Positions 1-6,889 of a stretch of 9,563 nucleotides of DNA are shown one piece after another. Each line of letters starts with the position of its first letter. Position 1 is the stretch's first letter. Where the stretch lies: NCBI GenBank assembly GCA_027486075.1, contig JAIXPU010000115.1:1-9563 (forward strand), read 5' to 3'. A program made the translations under genes and the position numbers. Under the pieces are notes generated by a model. That model made no database searches, was not told where the DNA came from, and worked only from the letters and a program-made list of their open reading frames with translations. This DNA is from Streptomycetaceae bacterium (GTDB lineage Bacteria > Actinomycetota > Actinomycetes > Nanopelagicales > Nanopelagicaceae).

Positions 1-7
1 AAAAACT

Positions 8-84
8 TGGGGTGAACGACGGGGCTCGAACCCGCGACATCTCGGACCACAACCGAGTGCTCTACCAGCTGAGCTACGCCCACC
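8..84 (-). tRNA. tRNA-His (anticodon GTG), CCA encoded
   Basis: Read on the minus strand this folds as a full cloverleaf. The acceptor stem GTGGGCG pairs with CGTTCAC (two G-T wobbles), the D arm contains AGCTGGTAG, the anticodon stem CTCGG/CCGAG encloses loop TTGTGGT with anticodon GTG, and the T loop is TTCGAGC. An extra 5' G at position 84 lies opposite the discriminator C at 11, the G-1:C73 identity pair specific to tRNA-His. The 3' CCA is encoded (positions 10 to 8). It starts 23 nt after the orn stop codon on the same strand, so co-transcription with orn is likely. A TAAAGT hexamer overlapping the orn stop (110 to 105) could be a weak own promoter. A run of five T follows at the window edge and may begin a terminator. 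Confidence 0.97.
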
Positions 85-107
85 ATGTGCTGTGCAGGGT
101 GCTTACT

Positions 108-692
108 TTACCCGCTTACCTCTTCAGGGGTCGAATTGTTAGCAGGGCTTGCGAAGAGCGCTGTGCGGTAATGCGCCAATTCAGCGATGGAATCTTGAAT
201 ATCTCCGAGCGCGCGGTGATTGCCGGTCTTGGCAGGGGATGCGAAGTAGATCTTTGGCTGCCAGCGGCGGGCGAGCTCTTTAATCGATGAAACATCGATG
301 GTGCGGTAGTGCAGGTACTCATTGAGCTTTGGCATATCGCGAGCAATGAAATTGCGATCGACAGAAACTGAATTACCGGCAAGCGGTGATTTACCTGCTT
401 CAGTACCTGATGCTTGTAGGTACTCCAGAATCTTCTCTTCGGCGGCAGCCACTGATATCCCAGAAGGAATTTCAGTGATGAGGCCTGAGGCGATATGCAT
501 ATTCCGTACAAAGTCATTCATGGCATCGAGTTGGCCTTCGGTCGCATGGACAACGACATCCACGCCTTCACCAATGACGTTGAGCTCTGAATCGGTAACC
601 AGCACAGCTATCTCAACGAGCGCGTCGGTGGCTAAATCTAGGCCGGTCATTTCACAATCGATCCAGATCAGGTGCGGGAGCTCGGTAGCCAT
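108..692 (-). CDS. orn: Oligoribonuclease (DEDDh 3'-5' exoribonuclease)
   Basis: Orn degrades two- to five-nucleotide RNA fragments to mononucleotides in the cytoplasm, finishing mRNA decay, and also hydrolyses pGpG from cyclic-di-GMP breakdown. The 194-residue protein has the family signature WIDCEMTGLD near the N-terminus. The five DEDDh catalytic residues are D12, E14, D112 (in NSVSVDRNF), H159 and D164 (in HRALGD). Length is close to the usual 180-200 residues, with a short polar C-terminal extension after the core fold. The start at 692 is supported by this immediate match to the family N-terminus and by the hexamer TACCCT 8 nt upstream with no Shine-Dalgarno, suggesting a leaderless mRNA. 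The gene is divergent from pstC and is followed by tRNA-His on the same strand. No anomaly is seen in the catalytic core. Confidence 0.97.
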   Translation of the reverse strand: MATELPHLIWIDCEMTGLDLATDALVEIAVLVTDSELNVIGEGVDVVVHATEGQLDAMNDFVRNMHIASGLITEIPSGISVAAAEEKILEYLQASGTEAGKSPLAGNSVSVDRNFIARDMPKLNEYLHYRTIDVSSIKELARRWQPKIYFASPAKTGNHRALGDIQDSIAELAHYRTALFASPANNSTPEEVSG

Positions 693-700
693 AGGCGGAA

Positions 701-706
701 AGGGTA
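701..706 (-). promoter_or_regulatory. Probable -10 hexamer for leaderless orn mRNA
   Basis: TACCCT on the minus strand fits the TANNNT pattern and ends 8 nt before the orn ATG. There is no purine-rich Shine-Dalgarno between them. If transcription starts at or next to the ATG the message is leaderless. No good -35 was found at the expected distance. The same hexamer lies 7 nt before mscS. Confidence 0.5.
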
Positions 707-739
707 CCTACTGCATGGGCGCTCGCCTGCCAGGTGCGA

Positions 740-783
740 TTTCACCATTCGTTCACCTGGAGTTCACTCAGAGTCTCATTTTG
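740..783 (+). promoter_or_regulatory. PHO box: three tandem 11-bp PhoP-type units ahead of pstC
   Basis: Three consecutive 11-bp units begin at 740, 751 and 762: TTTCACCATTC, GTTCACCTGGA and GTTCACTCAGA. A degenerate fourth unit, GTCTCATTTTG, fills 773-783. The GTTCACC core and exact 11-bp register are the known hallmark of actinobacterial PHO boxes bound by the response regulator PhoP under phosphate limitation. The fourth unit covers the place of a -35 element, 16 bp before a -10-like CATTAT at 800-805, which fits activation by a bound regulator. The binding protein itself is not encoded in the window. The site lies between divergent orn and pstC, but its position favours pstC. Confidence 0.85.
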
Positions 784-799
784 AGTGGCCAACCCCAGC

Positions 800-805
800 C
801 ATTAT
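800..805 (+). promoter_or_regulatory. Possible -10 hexamer of the pstCAB promoter
   Basis: CATTAT matches four of six TATAAT positions and ends 6 nt before the ATG at 812, so the pstC message would be leaderless or nearly so. No Shine-Dalgarno is visible before that ATG. The PHO-box array ends 16 bp upstream. Confidence 0.4.
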
Positions 806-811
806 CTGCCC

Positions 812-1804
812 ATGTCTGTTGAGCTTTCTGAGCGTCCCGCACCTCCTGCCCCGCGCGAGATCACGACACAGCCACGTAGATCAGATCAAATCTTCCGCAT
901 CGTCGTAACGATAGGTGGGATGGCATCTCTCGTCATTCTTGGACTTATTGCTCTCTTCTTATCTATTAAAGGTCTACACATTCTTACCGAAGAGAAGCTT
1001 GGATTTATCACAGGCTCTGCGTGGGAAGTAATCACTGATGACACTGGCTCTATTGCTGAATCGAAATTTGGAATCGGCGCCATGCTCGTTGGAACATTCC
1101 TATCAGCGATGATTGCAATTTTAGTTGGCGTGCCAATCTCAGTTCTTAGCGCTCTCTACTTAACTTTCTACGCAAACGGCAAAGTTAAGAAGTTCCTTAT
1201 CTCTGTCATCGACTTGATGGCTGCCTTTCCTTCACTCCTCTTCGGTTTCTGGGGATTTTTCGTCTTTATGTCATCGGCCGAATATTGGGCGAAGTTAATA
1301 AATAAGTATTTAGGTTTTATTCCATTCTTTGATGTGCCGACGCCAATTTTTGAGCGCTCGCCATTTATTGCAGGCCTCGTACTTGCAATCATGATTATTC
1401 CAATCGTCACATCTATCTCACGCGAAATCTTTGATCAGACTCCGCTTGACCGCATCCAAGCCGCGTATGCGCTCGGCGCAACCCGTTTAGCAATGATTAA
1501 AGCGGTCGTAATTCCATTTGGCCGCGGTGGAATCATCGGTGGCGCCATGCTTGGACTCGGTCGCGCAATGGGTGAGACCGTTGCTGTGTACACCGTGCTC
1601 AATGTGGTTTATCAGATAAATTGGCAGATTCTCTTTGGCGCAGGTGGAAACGTTGCATCACTGATCCTGCTCAAGTTCGGTGAGGCCGGCCCAGCTGAAG
1701 TGGATGCGCTGATGGCTGCTGGCTTAGTTCTCTTCATACTTACTCTTTTGGTAAACGCTGTTGCAGATCTACTCATTAATCGCTTTGGAGGTAAGGGTCG
1801 ATGA
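812..1804 (+). CDS. pstC: Phosphate ABC transporter permease PstC
   Basis: PstC is one of the two membrane subunits of the PstSCAB high-affinity phosphate importer. The 330-residue protein (from 812) has about six hydrophobic membrane segments after a proline-rich N-terminal tail. It carries the permease coupling region SREIFDQTPLDRIQAAYALG followed by ATRLAMIKAVV, and the PstC-typical GLGRAMGETVAVYTV. A GTG at 785 in the same frame would add nine residues. I prefer ATG 812 because the GTG has no Shine-Dalgarno and no -10-like hexamer, while 812 is preceded by CATTAT and the PHO array. The stop codon overlaps the pstA start as ATGA at 1801-1804, so translation of the two permeases is probably coupled. 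Expression is expected to rise under phosphate limitation through the PHO box. Confidence 0.96.
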   Translation: MSVELSERPAPPAPREITTQPRRSDQIFRIVVTIGGMASLVILGLIALFLSIKGLHILTEEKLGFITGSAWEVITDDTGSIAESKFGIGAMLVGTFLSAMIAILVGVPISVLSALYLTFYANGKVKKFLISVIDLMAAFPSLLFGFWGFFVFMSSAEYWAKLINKYLGFIPFFDVPTPIFERSPFIAGLVLAIMIIPIVTSISREIFDQTPLDRIQAAYALGATRLAMIKAVVIPFGRGGIIGGAMLGLGRAMGETVAVYTVLNVVYQINWQILFGAGGNVASLILLKFGEAGPAEVDALMAAGLVLFILTLLVNAVADLLINRFGGKGR

Positions 1805-2847
1805 CTCAGACTATTCCGACTCCGCAACGTCCGTGGCAGCCTTCTAAGACCGATCGCTTTGAGACTTTAGGCGTTTTAGTTGCAAGTTTTGTACTCGCTG
1901 GCCTCACTGTTGAATTCACTGGACTTAATGGAAAACTCGGATTTGTCGTTTCGCTCTTCTTCTCACTTTTGATTTTAAATTATGGTTTTTACTTCCAGAA
2001 GCAAGGTAAAGCCGCAGCTAAGGATTCATTGCTACAAGTCTTTACGGTCATGGCGATTGTTCTCACTCTTATTCCGATTACCAGCATCATTGCAACGGTA
2101 GTAAGCAAGGGTTACAAAGGGTTGCACTGGGGAATTCTTACCAAAGATATGGCGCTAGCTTCAGTGAACGATCCAATCGTTGCTGGTGGATTAGGCCATG
2201 CTCTTGTCGGAACCATCCTGATGGTTGGTGGCGCCCTCATCATTAGCTTCCCAATCGGCGTTCTCACCGCGCTCTACCTCACTGAAATTCGTGGGCCACT
2301 CACTCGACCAATTCGATTCTTAGTTCAAGCGATGTCTGGTGTGCCATCAATTGTGGCTGGCCTCTTCATCCTCTCTAGTTTGGTTTATCCGGTAACAAAG
2401 GCTCTCTCTGGAATGATGGGTTCTCTTGCACTCACCATCTTGATGATTCCTACAATCGCACGTACTGCTGAAGAAATGCTGATCCTGATTCCTAATGAAC
2501 TTCGCGAAGCCGGCGTTGCGCTCGGTGGAACACAGTGGCGCACGGTCGCAGGTGTCATTCTTCCGGCAGCAAAGAGCGGACTTGTTACAGCAATCATTCT
2601 TGGAATCGCTCGCATTATCGGTGAGACTGCACCGCTCTTGCTCGTTACAGGCGGTGGAGATGCGCTCAATCTCAACCCTACTGAAGGCGCGATGGGATCG
2701 CTTCCTTATTACATCTGGAAGTCATTCCTTACTGGAGGAACGCCTGAAGCATTTGCGCGAGCATGGGCCGGAATGTTGGTGCTCTTGAGTTTTATCTTCA
2801 TCCTCTTTGGGCTAGCACGCTACTTAAGCGGAAGAAAGGTTGGCTAA
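1801..2847 (+). CDS. pstA: Phosphate ABC transporter permease PstA
   Basis: PstA is the second membrane subunit of the phosphate importer and pairs with PstC. The 348-residue protein has about eight hydrophobic segments. Two or three at the N-terminus (within roughly residues 20-105) precede the conserved permease domain. That domain includes a coupling motif around EELREAG-like sequence (NELREAGVALGGTQWRTV) and the family sequence GIARIIGETAPLLLVTG. E. coli PstA has about 296 residues, so the N-terminal pair of helices is an extension relative to that protein. The start is fixed by the ATGA overlap with pstC. The end overlaps possible upstream start codons of pstB. No disruption is seen. Confidence 0.96.
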   Translation: MTQTIPTPQRPWQPSKTDRFETLGVLVASFVLAGLTVEFTGLNGKLGFVVSLFFSLLILNYGFYFQKQGKAAAKDSLLQVFTVMAIVLTLIPITSIIATVVSKGYKGLHWGILTKDMALASVNDPIVAGGLGHALVGTILMVGGALIISFPIGVLTALYLTEIRGPLTRPIRFLVQAMSGVPSIVAGLFILSSLVYPVTKALSGMMGSLALTILMIPTIARTAEEMLILIPNELREAGVALGGTQWRTVAGVILPAAKSGLVTAIILGIARIIGETAPLLLVTGGGDALNLNPTEGAMGSLPYYIWKSFLTGGTPEAFARAWAGMLVLLSFIFILFGLARYLSGRKVG

Positions 2848-2884
2848 GACAATGACAGATAACAAGGGCTTTCAGGACAACGAT

Positions 2885-2891
2885 AAGGAAG
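2885..2891 (+). promoter_or_regulatory. Ribosome binding site that decides the pstB start
   Basis: AAGGAAG is complementary to the 16S rRNA tail and lies 5 nt before ATG 2897. The in-frame upstream candidates at 2840 and 2852 have poorer spacing: AAGAAAGG at 2832-2839 directly abuts the TTG and is 12 nt from the ATG. Confidence 0.6.
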
Positions 2892-2896
2892 AGAAA

Positions 2897-3745
2897 ATGA
2901 CAACATCACACGCCACGCCAGCATCGCTATCCAGCGTCGCATCTGCCAGAACCATGTCCCAGCCGGGCACCACACTTCTCGGCACAGGTCTTGAGACACG
3001 TGGAGTGCATGCATGGTTTGGTAAGAAGCATGTTCTCTCTGACATCAGCCTCGATTTCGCAGCCGGTACTGTCACAGCGCTGATTGGTCCATCAGGTTGC
3101 GGCAAGTCAACATTTATTCGCACACTCAATCGCATGCACGAATTTATCCCAACTGCTGCAATGGCCGGAGAAGTTTTGCTTGACGGTAAAGATGTCTACG
3201 CTCCCGGTACAGATGTCACCAAGATTCGCTTGCGCGTAGGTATGGTCTTCCAGAAGCCAAATCCATTCCCATCTATGACTATTGGACAGAATGTTCTCTC
3301 AGGTTTGAAGCTCGCTCAGATTAAGAAGAGCAATACCGATGAACTTCTTGAATCTTGCCTGACGCGCGCAGGGCTATGGAATGAAGTAAAAGATCGCCTC
3401 GGCGAACATGGTGGAGCTCTCTCAGGTGGACAGCAACAGCGCCTCTGTATCGCTCGTTCACTTGCAGTTGAACCTCAGGTTCTTTTGATGGATGAGCCAT
3501 GTTCAGCGCTCGACCCAGGATCAACCTTCAGAATTGAAGAAACGATTGCAGAGTTGGCTAAGTCGATGACTATCGTCATCGTGACCCACAATATGCAGCA
3601 GGCTGCCCGCGTCTCTGACTACACCGCCTTCTTCCTATCTGACGGTGGCCCTGGTGAAATGATTGAGGCGGCTCCTACGAGCAAAATCTTCTCTTCGCCT
3701 CAAGATAAGCGCACCGAAGATTACGTAACAGGGCGTTTCGGCTAA
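2897..3745 (+). CDS. pstB: Phosphate ABC transporter ATP-binding protein PstB
   Basis: PstB is the cytoplasmic ATPase that powers phosphate import through PstC-PstA. Counting from ATG 2897 (282 residues), Walker A GPSGCGKST is at about 64-72, the Q-loop in FQKPNPFPSMT at about 118-127, signature LSGGQQQR at 175-182, Walker B VLLMDE at 195-200, and the switch histidine follows in VTHNM. FQKPNPFPMS-like sequence and CSALDP are typical of PstB. I chose 2897 because AAGGAAG at 2885-2891 is a good Shine-Dalgarno 5 nt upstream. In-frame TTG 2840 and ATG 2852 would lengthen the protein to 301 or 297 residues and overlap or nearly touch pstA. Even from 2897 there is a Ser/Thr/Ala-rich N-terminal tail of about 30 residues not found in E. 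coli PstB. Confidence 0.95.
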   Translation: MTTSHATPASLSSVASARTMSQPGTTLLGTGLETRGVHAWFGKKHVLSDISLDFAAGTVTALIGPSGCGKSTFIRTLNRMHEFIPTAAMAGEVLLDGKDVYAPGTDVTKIRLRVGMVFQKPNPFPSMTIGQNVLSGLKLAQIKKSNTDELLESCLTRAGLWNEVKDRLGEHGGALSGGQQQRLCIARSLAVEPQVLLMDEPCSALDPGSTFRIEETIAELAKSMTIVIVTHNMQQAARVSDYTAFFLSDGGPGEMIEAAPTSKIFSSPQDKRTEDYVTGRFG

Positions 3746-3753
3746 ACCCATCT

Positions 3754-3823
3754 GTTCACTTTCTAGAACCGCAACGTTTACCTAATTGTGGTTCACCTGT
3801 AACGCTTCAAACGTAACTTCACC
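3754..3823 (+). promoter_or_regulatory. PHO-like repeats upstream of pstS
   Basis: The pstB-pstS gap (3746-3862) contains GTTCACT at 3754, GTTTACC at 3776 and GTTCACC at 3791, with weaker CTTCAAA at 3805 and CTTCACC at 3817. The first two are 22 bp apart, that is two 11-bp units with a degenerate middle unit, which matches actinobacterial PHO-box spacing. The later copies are not in clean 11-bp register. The region implies a second PhoP-responsive promoter driving pstS alone. I could not assign a -10 element with confidence. Confidence 0.65.
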
Positions 3824-3862
3824 CTTGTAGGGAGTACCTACCAATTAGCACAAGGGGAATAA

Positions 3863-5011
3863 ATGAAGTTTTCAAAGAAGGCCAAGGCTCTCGTAGTAGC
3901 CGGCTTTATTGCAGTCGCATCTGCGACACCAGCTCACGCAGTAGATCTTCAGGGATCTGGCGCATCTTTCGTTGACCCACTTCTACAAGCTTGCAAGGCA
4001 GGCTTTGCAAAGGCAACAAATCACTCTTATGTATACACATCAACAGGTTCAGGTACAGGAAAGAAGAATTCGGATTCCAGCATCGGCCAGTTCTGGTTCT
4101 CAGATTCAGCCCATACTGCAACAACAAAGCGTTCAACTGTCTTCCACGCACCAATTATCGCAGCTCCTATTGCGGTGCTCGTAAACCTTCCTGCGAAGAA
4201 AGATATCTATCTCTCTCCTGTAACAGTTGCAAAGATCTTCGCTGGTGAAATCACCAAGTGGAATGACCCAGCAATTGTTGCTGACAACAACCGCTCAGTT
4301 ACAACAGTGGTTTACAAGAAAGATGCACAAGGAAACGCTGTCAAGGATAAGAGCGGTAATCCTGTAGTCCTTCGTACAGGCACAAAGGGAATCATCTACA
4401 CACTTCCAAACCAGCCAATCAAGGTAGTTTTCCGCGCTGATGGATCAGGTACAACAAATAACTTCACAACATGGCTCAATGGTGTTGCACCAAGCGTTTG
4501 GACAAAGAAGGGTAACGATGCATTCACAACAGCGTTCCCAGGAAACATCAACGCATCTGGCAACATCGGACGTATCGTTGGAGCTAACCAATCACAAGGT
4601 ATTGCAACACTTGCTGCAAAGACCAAGTACTCAATCACATACGCTGAGAAGAACTGGGGCGATGCCTACGGTCTTCGCGCAGCTTACGTAGGCAATGCAA
4701 CTGGAAACTTTACATACCCAGATTCAGGTGCAGTTTCTGCCTTCTTAGGTGAAGCAAAACAGGATGATAACGGAATCGTGACCTACGATTACGGCACAAA
4801 GGTTGCAGGCGCTTACACACTCGGTATCATCTCTTACATGCTCGTTGAGACAGAGTATAAAGATAAGGCCCAGGGCGCTGCAGTAAAGCAACTTGCTGAG
4901 CACATCTTGTCTCCAGCATGTTCTGCAGTTGATCCAAAGCTTGGATATGTGGTTGTTTCAGGCACATTCCTTGAAAAGGCTAAGGCGCAGATTGCGAAGA
5001 TGAATAAGTAA
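3863..5011 (+). CDS. pstS: Phosphate-binding protein PstS (secreted, no lipobox)
   Basis: PstS captures phosphate outside the membrane and delivers it to PstC-PstA. The 382-residue precursor begins with a classical Sec signal peptide: basic MKFSKKAK, a hydrophobic stretch, then AHA before V27. Ligand-site motifs are GSGASF (31-36), STGSGTGKK (60-68), FSDSA (79-83) and RADGSGTT (191-198), equivalent to the known phosphate-contacting loops. The only cysteines are C44 and C353, which could form a disulfide. There is no lipobox cysteine, C-terminal helix or sorting signal, unlike the lipoprotein PstS of mycobacteria. An extra segment around residues 147-178 contains two eight-residue GN-turn repeats. 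The start is set by AGGGGA at 3853-3858, 4 nt upstream. It follows pstB by 117 nt and has its own PHO-like sites. Confidence 0.96.
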   Translation: MKFSKKAKALVVAGFIAVASATPAHAVDLQGSGASFVDPLLQACKAGFAKATNHSYVYTSTGSGTGKKNSDSSIGQFWFSDSAHTATTKRSTVFHAPIIAAPIAVLVNLPAKKDIYLSPVTVAKIFAGEITKWNDPAIVADNNRSVTTVVYKKDAQGNAVKDKSGNPVVLRTGTKGIIYTLPNQPIKVVFRADGSGTTNNFTTWLNGVAPSVWTKKGNDAFTTAFPGNINASGNIGRIVGANQSQGIATLAAKTKYSITYAEKNWGDAYGLRAAYVGNATGNFTYPDSGAVSAFLGEAKQDDNGIVTYDYGTKVAGAYTLGIISYMLVETEYKDKAQGAAVKQLAEHILSPACSAVDPKLGYVVVSGTFLEKAKAQIAKMNK

Positions 5012-5029
5012 CCACTTAGATAAAGAAAT

Positions 5030-5067
5030 TGGGTAGTCCACTTCGGTGGGCTACCCAGTTTTATTTT
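5030..5067 (+). terminator. Intrinsic terminator after pstS, probably bidirectional
   Basis: TGGGTAGTCCAC at 5030-5041 pairs with GTGGGCTACCCA at 5046-5057 (12 bp with one G-T wobble) around a TTCG tetraloop, followed by GTTTTATTTT. It sits 18 nt after the pstS stop. On the minus strand the same hairpin is followed by AATTTCTTTA, so it could also stop the convergent tRNA-Arg transcript, whose 3' end is at 5083. Confidence 0.93.
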
Positions 5068-5082
5068 GGCAGCCTAGATATG

Positions 5083-5156
5083 TGTGCCCGGCTGGAATCG
5101 AACCAGCGACCTACCGCTTAGAAGGCGGTTGCTCTATCCGACTGAGCTACGGGCAC
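5083..5156 (-). tRNA. tRNA-Arg (anticodon TCT)
   Basis: The minus strand folds as a complete cloverleaf. Acceptor GTGCCCG pairs perfectly with CGGGCAC, anticodon stem ACCGC/GCGGT encloses CTTCTAA with anticodon TCT (reads AGA/AGG), and T stem GCTGG/CCAGC encloses TTCGATT. The discriminator base is A. CCA is not encoded (CAT follows), in contrast to tRNA-His in this window. The gene is convergent with pstS and divergent from ettA. A TAGACT hexamer at 5191 to 5186 on the minus strand could be its -10 element. Confidence 0.97.
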
Positions 5157-5207
5157 TTGTGAGGAACATCTGTGTTTGCGGAGTAAGTCTACCGAAGCAT
5201 TGACGGG

Positions 5208-5213
5208 TAGAGT
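5208..5213 (+). promoter_or_regulatory. Probable -10 hexamer for leaderless ettA mRNA
   Basis: TAGAGT ends 8 nt before the ettA ATG and there is no Shine-Dalgarno in between, the same arrangement as orn on the other strand. No clear -35 is visible; TTGACG at 5200-5205 is too close to serve. Confidence 0.45.
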
Positions 5214-5221
5214 CTCGCCTT

Positions 5222-6889
5222 ATGGCTGAGTTCATTTATACGATGAAGAAGGCGCGTAAAGCGCATGGTGAGAAGGTAATTCTCGACGACGTAACTTTGA
5301 TGTTTCTGCCTGGCGCAAAGATTGGTGTTGTTGGCCCAAACGGTGCAGGTAAGTCAACCGTTCTACAGATCATGGCAGGCTTGCAGCAACCATCAAATGG
5401 CGAGGCCTACTTGTCACCTGGCTACTCAGTCGGAATTCTTCTCCAAGAGCCGCATTTAAATGAAGAGAAAACTGTTCTTGAAAATGTGCAAGAAGGTGTT
5501 GCTGAAACCATGGAGATGGTCCGCCGCTTCAACGAGATTTCAGAAGAGATGGCAAACCCTGATGCTGATTACGACAAGTTATTGGCCGAGATGGGCGAGC
5601 TGCAAGAACAACTCGATCACCGCAATGCTTGGGAACTTGATTCACAACTTGAGCAAGCGATGGATGCGCTTCGTTGCCCACCAGGGGATGCTGATGTGAA
5701 AGTTTTATCTGGTGGAGAAAAGCGCCGTGTAGCGCTCTGTAAGTTGCTCCTTGAAGCACCAGATCTTTTGTTGCTTGATGAACCTACCAACCACCTTGAT
5801 GCTGAATCAGTTCTCTGGCTCGAACAACATTTAAGTAAGTACCCAGGCACAGTCGTTGCGATTACCCACGATAGATACTTCTTGGACAACGTTGCACAAT
5901 GGATTCTCGAACTCGATCGTGGTCGCGCATATCCTTACGAGGGCAACTACTCGACCTACCTTGAGACAAAGTCTGCGCGCCTAAAGGTTGAAGGCCAGAA
6001 AGATGCCAAGCGCGCAAAGCGACTTACCGAAGAACTCGAATGGGTTCGCCAGAATGCAAAGGGGCGCCAAGCCAAGTCAAAGGCTCGCCTTGCTCGTTAT
6101 GAAGAGATGGCAGCTGAAGCAGACAAGATGCGTAAGCTGGACTTTGAAGAGATTCAGATTCCACCAGGACCACGTCTTGGAAACATTGTTGTAGAAGTCT
6201 CTAATCTGACAAAGGGCTTTGGAGACCGAGTTCTTATTGATGATCTCTCATTCTCACTTCCTCGCAACGGAATCGTTGGCGTTATCGGGCCTAACGGTGC
6301 TGGTAAGACCACACTCTTTAAGACAATTCTTGGTATGGAACAACCTGATTCAGGCGAAGTCAAAATCGGCGAGACCGTAAAGATTTCCTATGTCGATCAG
6401 TCACGTGGTGGTATCGATCCAAAGAAATCTCTCTTTGAAGTTGTCTCTGACGGTCTTGATTTTATGAAGGTCGGCCAGGTTGAAATGCCTTCACGTGCTT
6501 ACGTTGCAGCCTTTGGCTTTAAGGGCCCAGATCAACAGAAGCCTGCCGGCGTTTTATCAGGTGGAGAAAGAAACCGACTTAACTTGGCGCTCACGCTCAA
6601 GCAAGGTGGAAACTTACTTCTCCTCGACGAACCTACAAACGACCTCGATGTAGAAACACTGGGATCTCTAGAAAATGCGCTCCTAGAATTTCCTGGTTGC
6701 GCAGTTGTGATTTCTCACGATCGTTGGTTCTTGGACCGCGTAGCCACACATATCTTGGCTTACGAAGGTGATTCGAAGTGGTTCTGGTTTGAAGGTAACT
6801 TCGAATCCTACGAAGAGAACAAGATTGCACGTTTGGGTGCAGAGGCAGCTCGCCCTCATCGTGTCACGTATAGAAAGCTCACACGCTAA
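5222..6889 (+). CDS. ettA: Energy-dependent translational throttle protein EttA (ABC-F)
   Basis: EttA is a cytoplasmic ABC-F ATPase that binds the ribosomal E site and gates the first peptide bond according to ATP/ADP state. The 555-residue protein equals E. coli EttA in length and has two ABC domains. Walker A motifs are GPNGAGKS at 38-45 and GPNGAGKT at 356-363. Signatures LSGGE are at 162-166 and 445-449, and the catalytic glutamates are E187 and E470 in LLLLDEPTN. The helical arm insertion is around residues 90-140, and the charged P-site tRNA interaction linker (KRAKRLTEELEWVRQ, KGRQAKSKARL) is at about 260-300. The start MAEFIYTM matches E. coli MAQFVYTM. No Shine-Dalgarno is present. 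The stop overlaps the next start in TAATG, so it likely heads an operon with the thioesterase and glbO. Confidence 0.96.
   Translation: MAEFIYTMKKARKAHGEKVILDDVTLMFLPGAKIGVVGPNGAGKSTVLQIMAGLQQPSNGEAYLSPGYSVGILLQEPHLNEEKTVLENVQEGVAETMEMVRRFNEISEEMANPDADYDKLLAEMGELQEQLDHRNAWELDSQLEQAMDALRCPPGDADVKVLSGGEKRRVALCKLLLEAPDLLLLDEPTNHLDAESVLWLEQHLSKYPGTVVAITHDRYFLDNVAQWILELDRGRAYPYEGNYSTYLETKSARLKVEGQKDAKRAKRLTEELEWVRQNAKGRQAKSKARLARYEEMAAEADKMRKLDFEEIQIPPGPRLGNIVVEVSNLTKGFGDRVLIDDLSFSLPRNGIVGVIGPNGAGKTTLFKTILGMEQPDSGEVKIGETVKISYVDQSRGGIDPKKSLFEVVSDGLDFMKVGQVEMPSRAYVAAFGFKGPDQQKPAGVLSGGERNRLNLALTLKQGGNLLLLDEPTNDLDVETLGSLENALLEFPGCAVVISHDRWFLDRVATHILAYEGDSKWFWFEGNFESYEENKIARLGAEAARPHRVTYRKLTR

Noticed and set aside
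765..787. Inverted repeat CACTCA ... TGAGTG in the pstC promoter
   Set aside because: It overlaps the third PHO unit and has an 11-nt gap; a 6-bp match of this kind is readily explained by chance.
785..811. GTG 785 as the pstC start
   Set aside because: No Shine-Dalgarno or -10-like hexamer precedes it, and ATG 812 sits at the right distance from CATTAT and the PHO array.
322..822. Open frame of 166 codons on the plus strand opposite orn
   Set aside because: It is antisense to a clear orn gene with all catalytic residues, runs into the PHO box and pstC start, and resembles no protein family.
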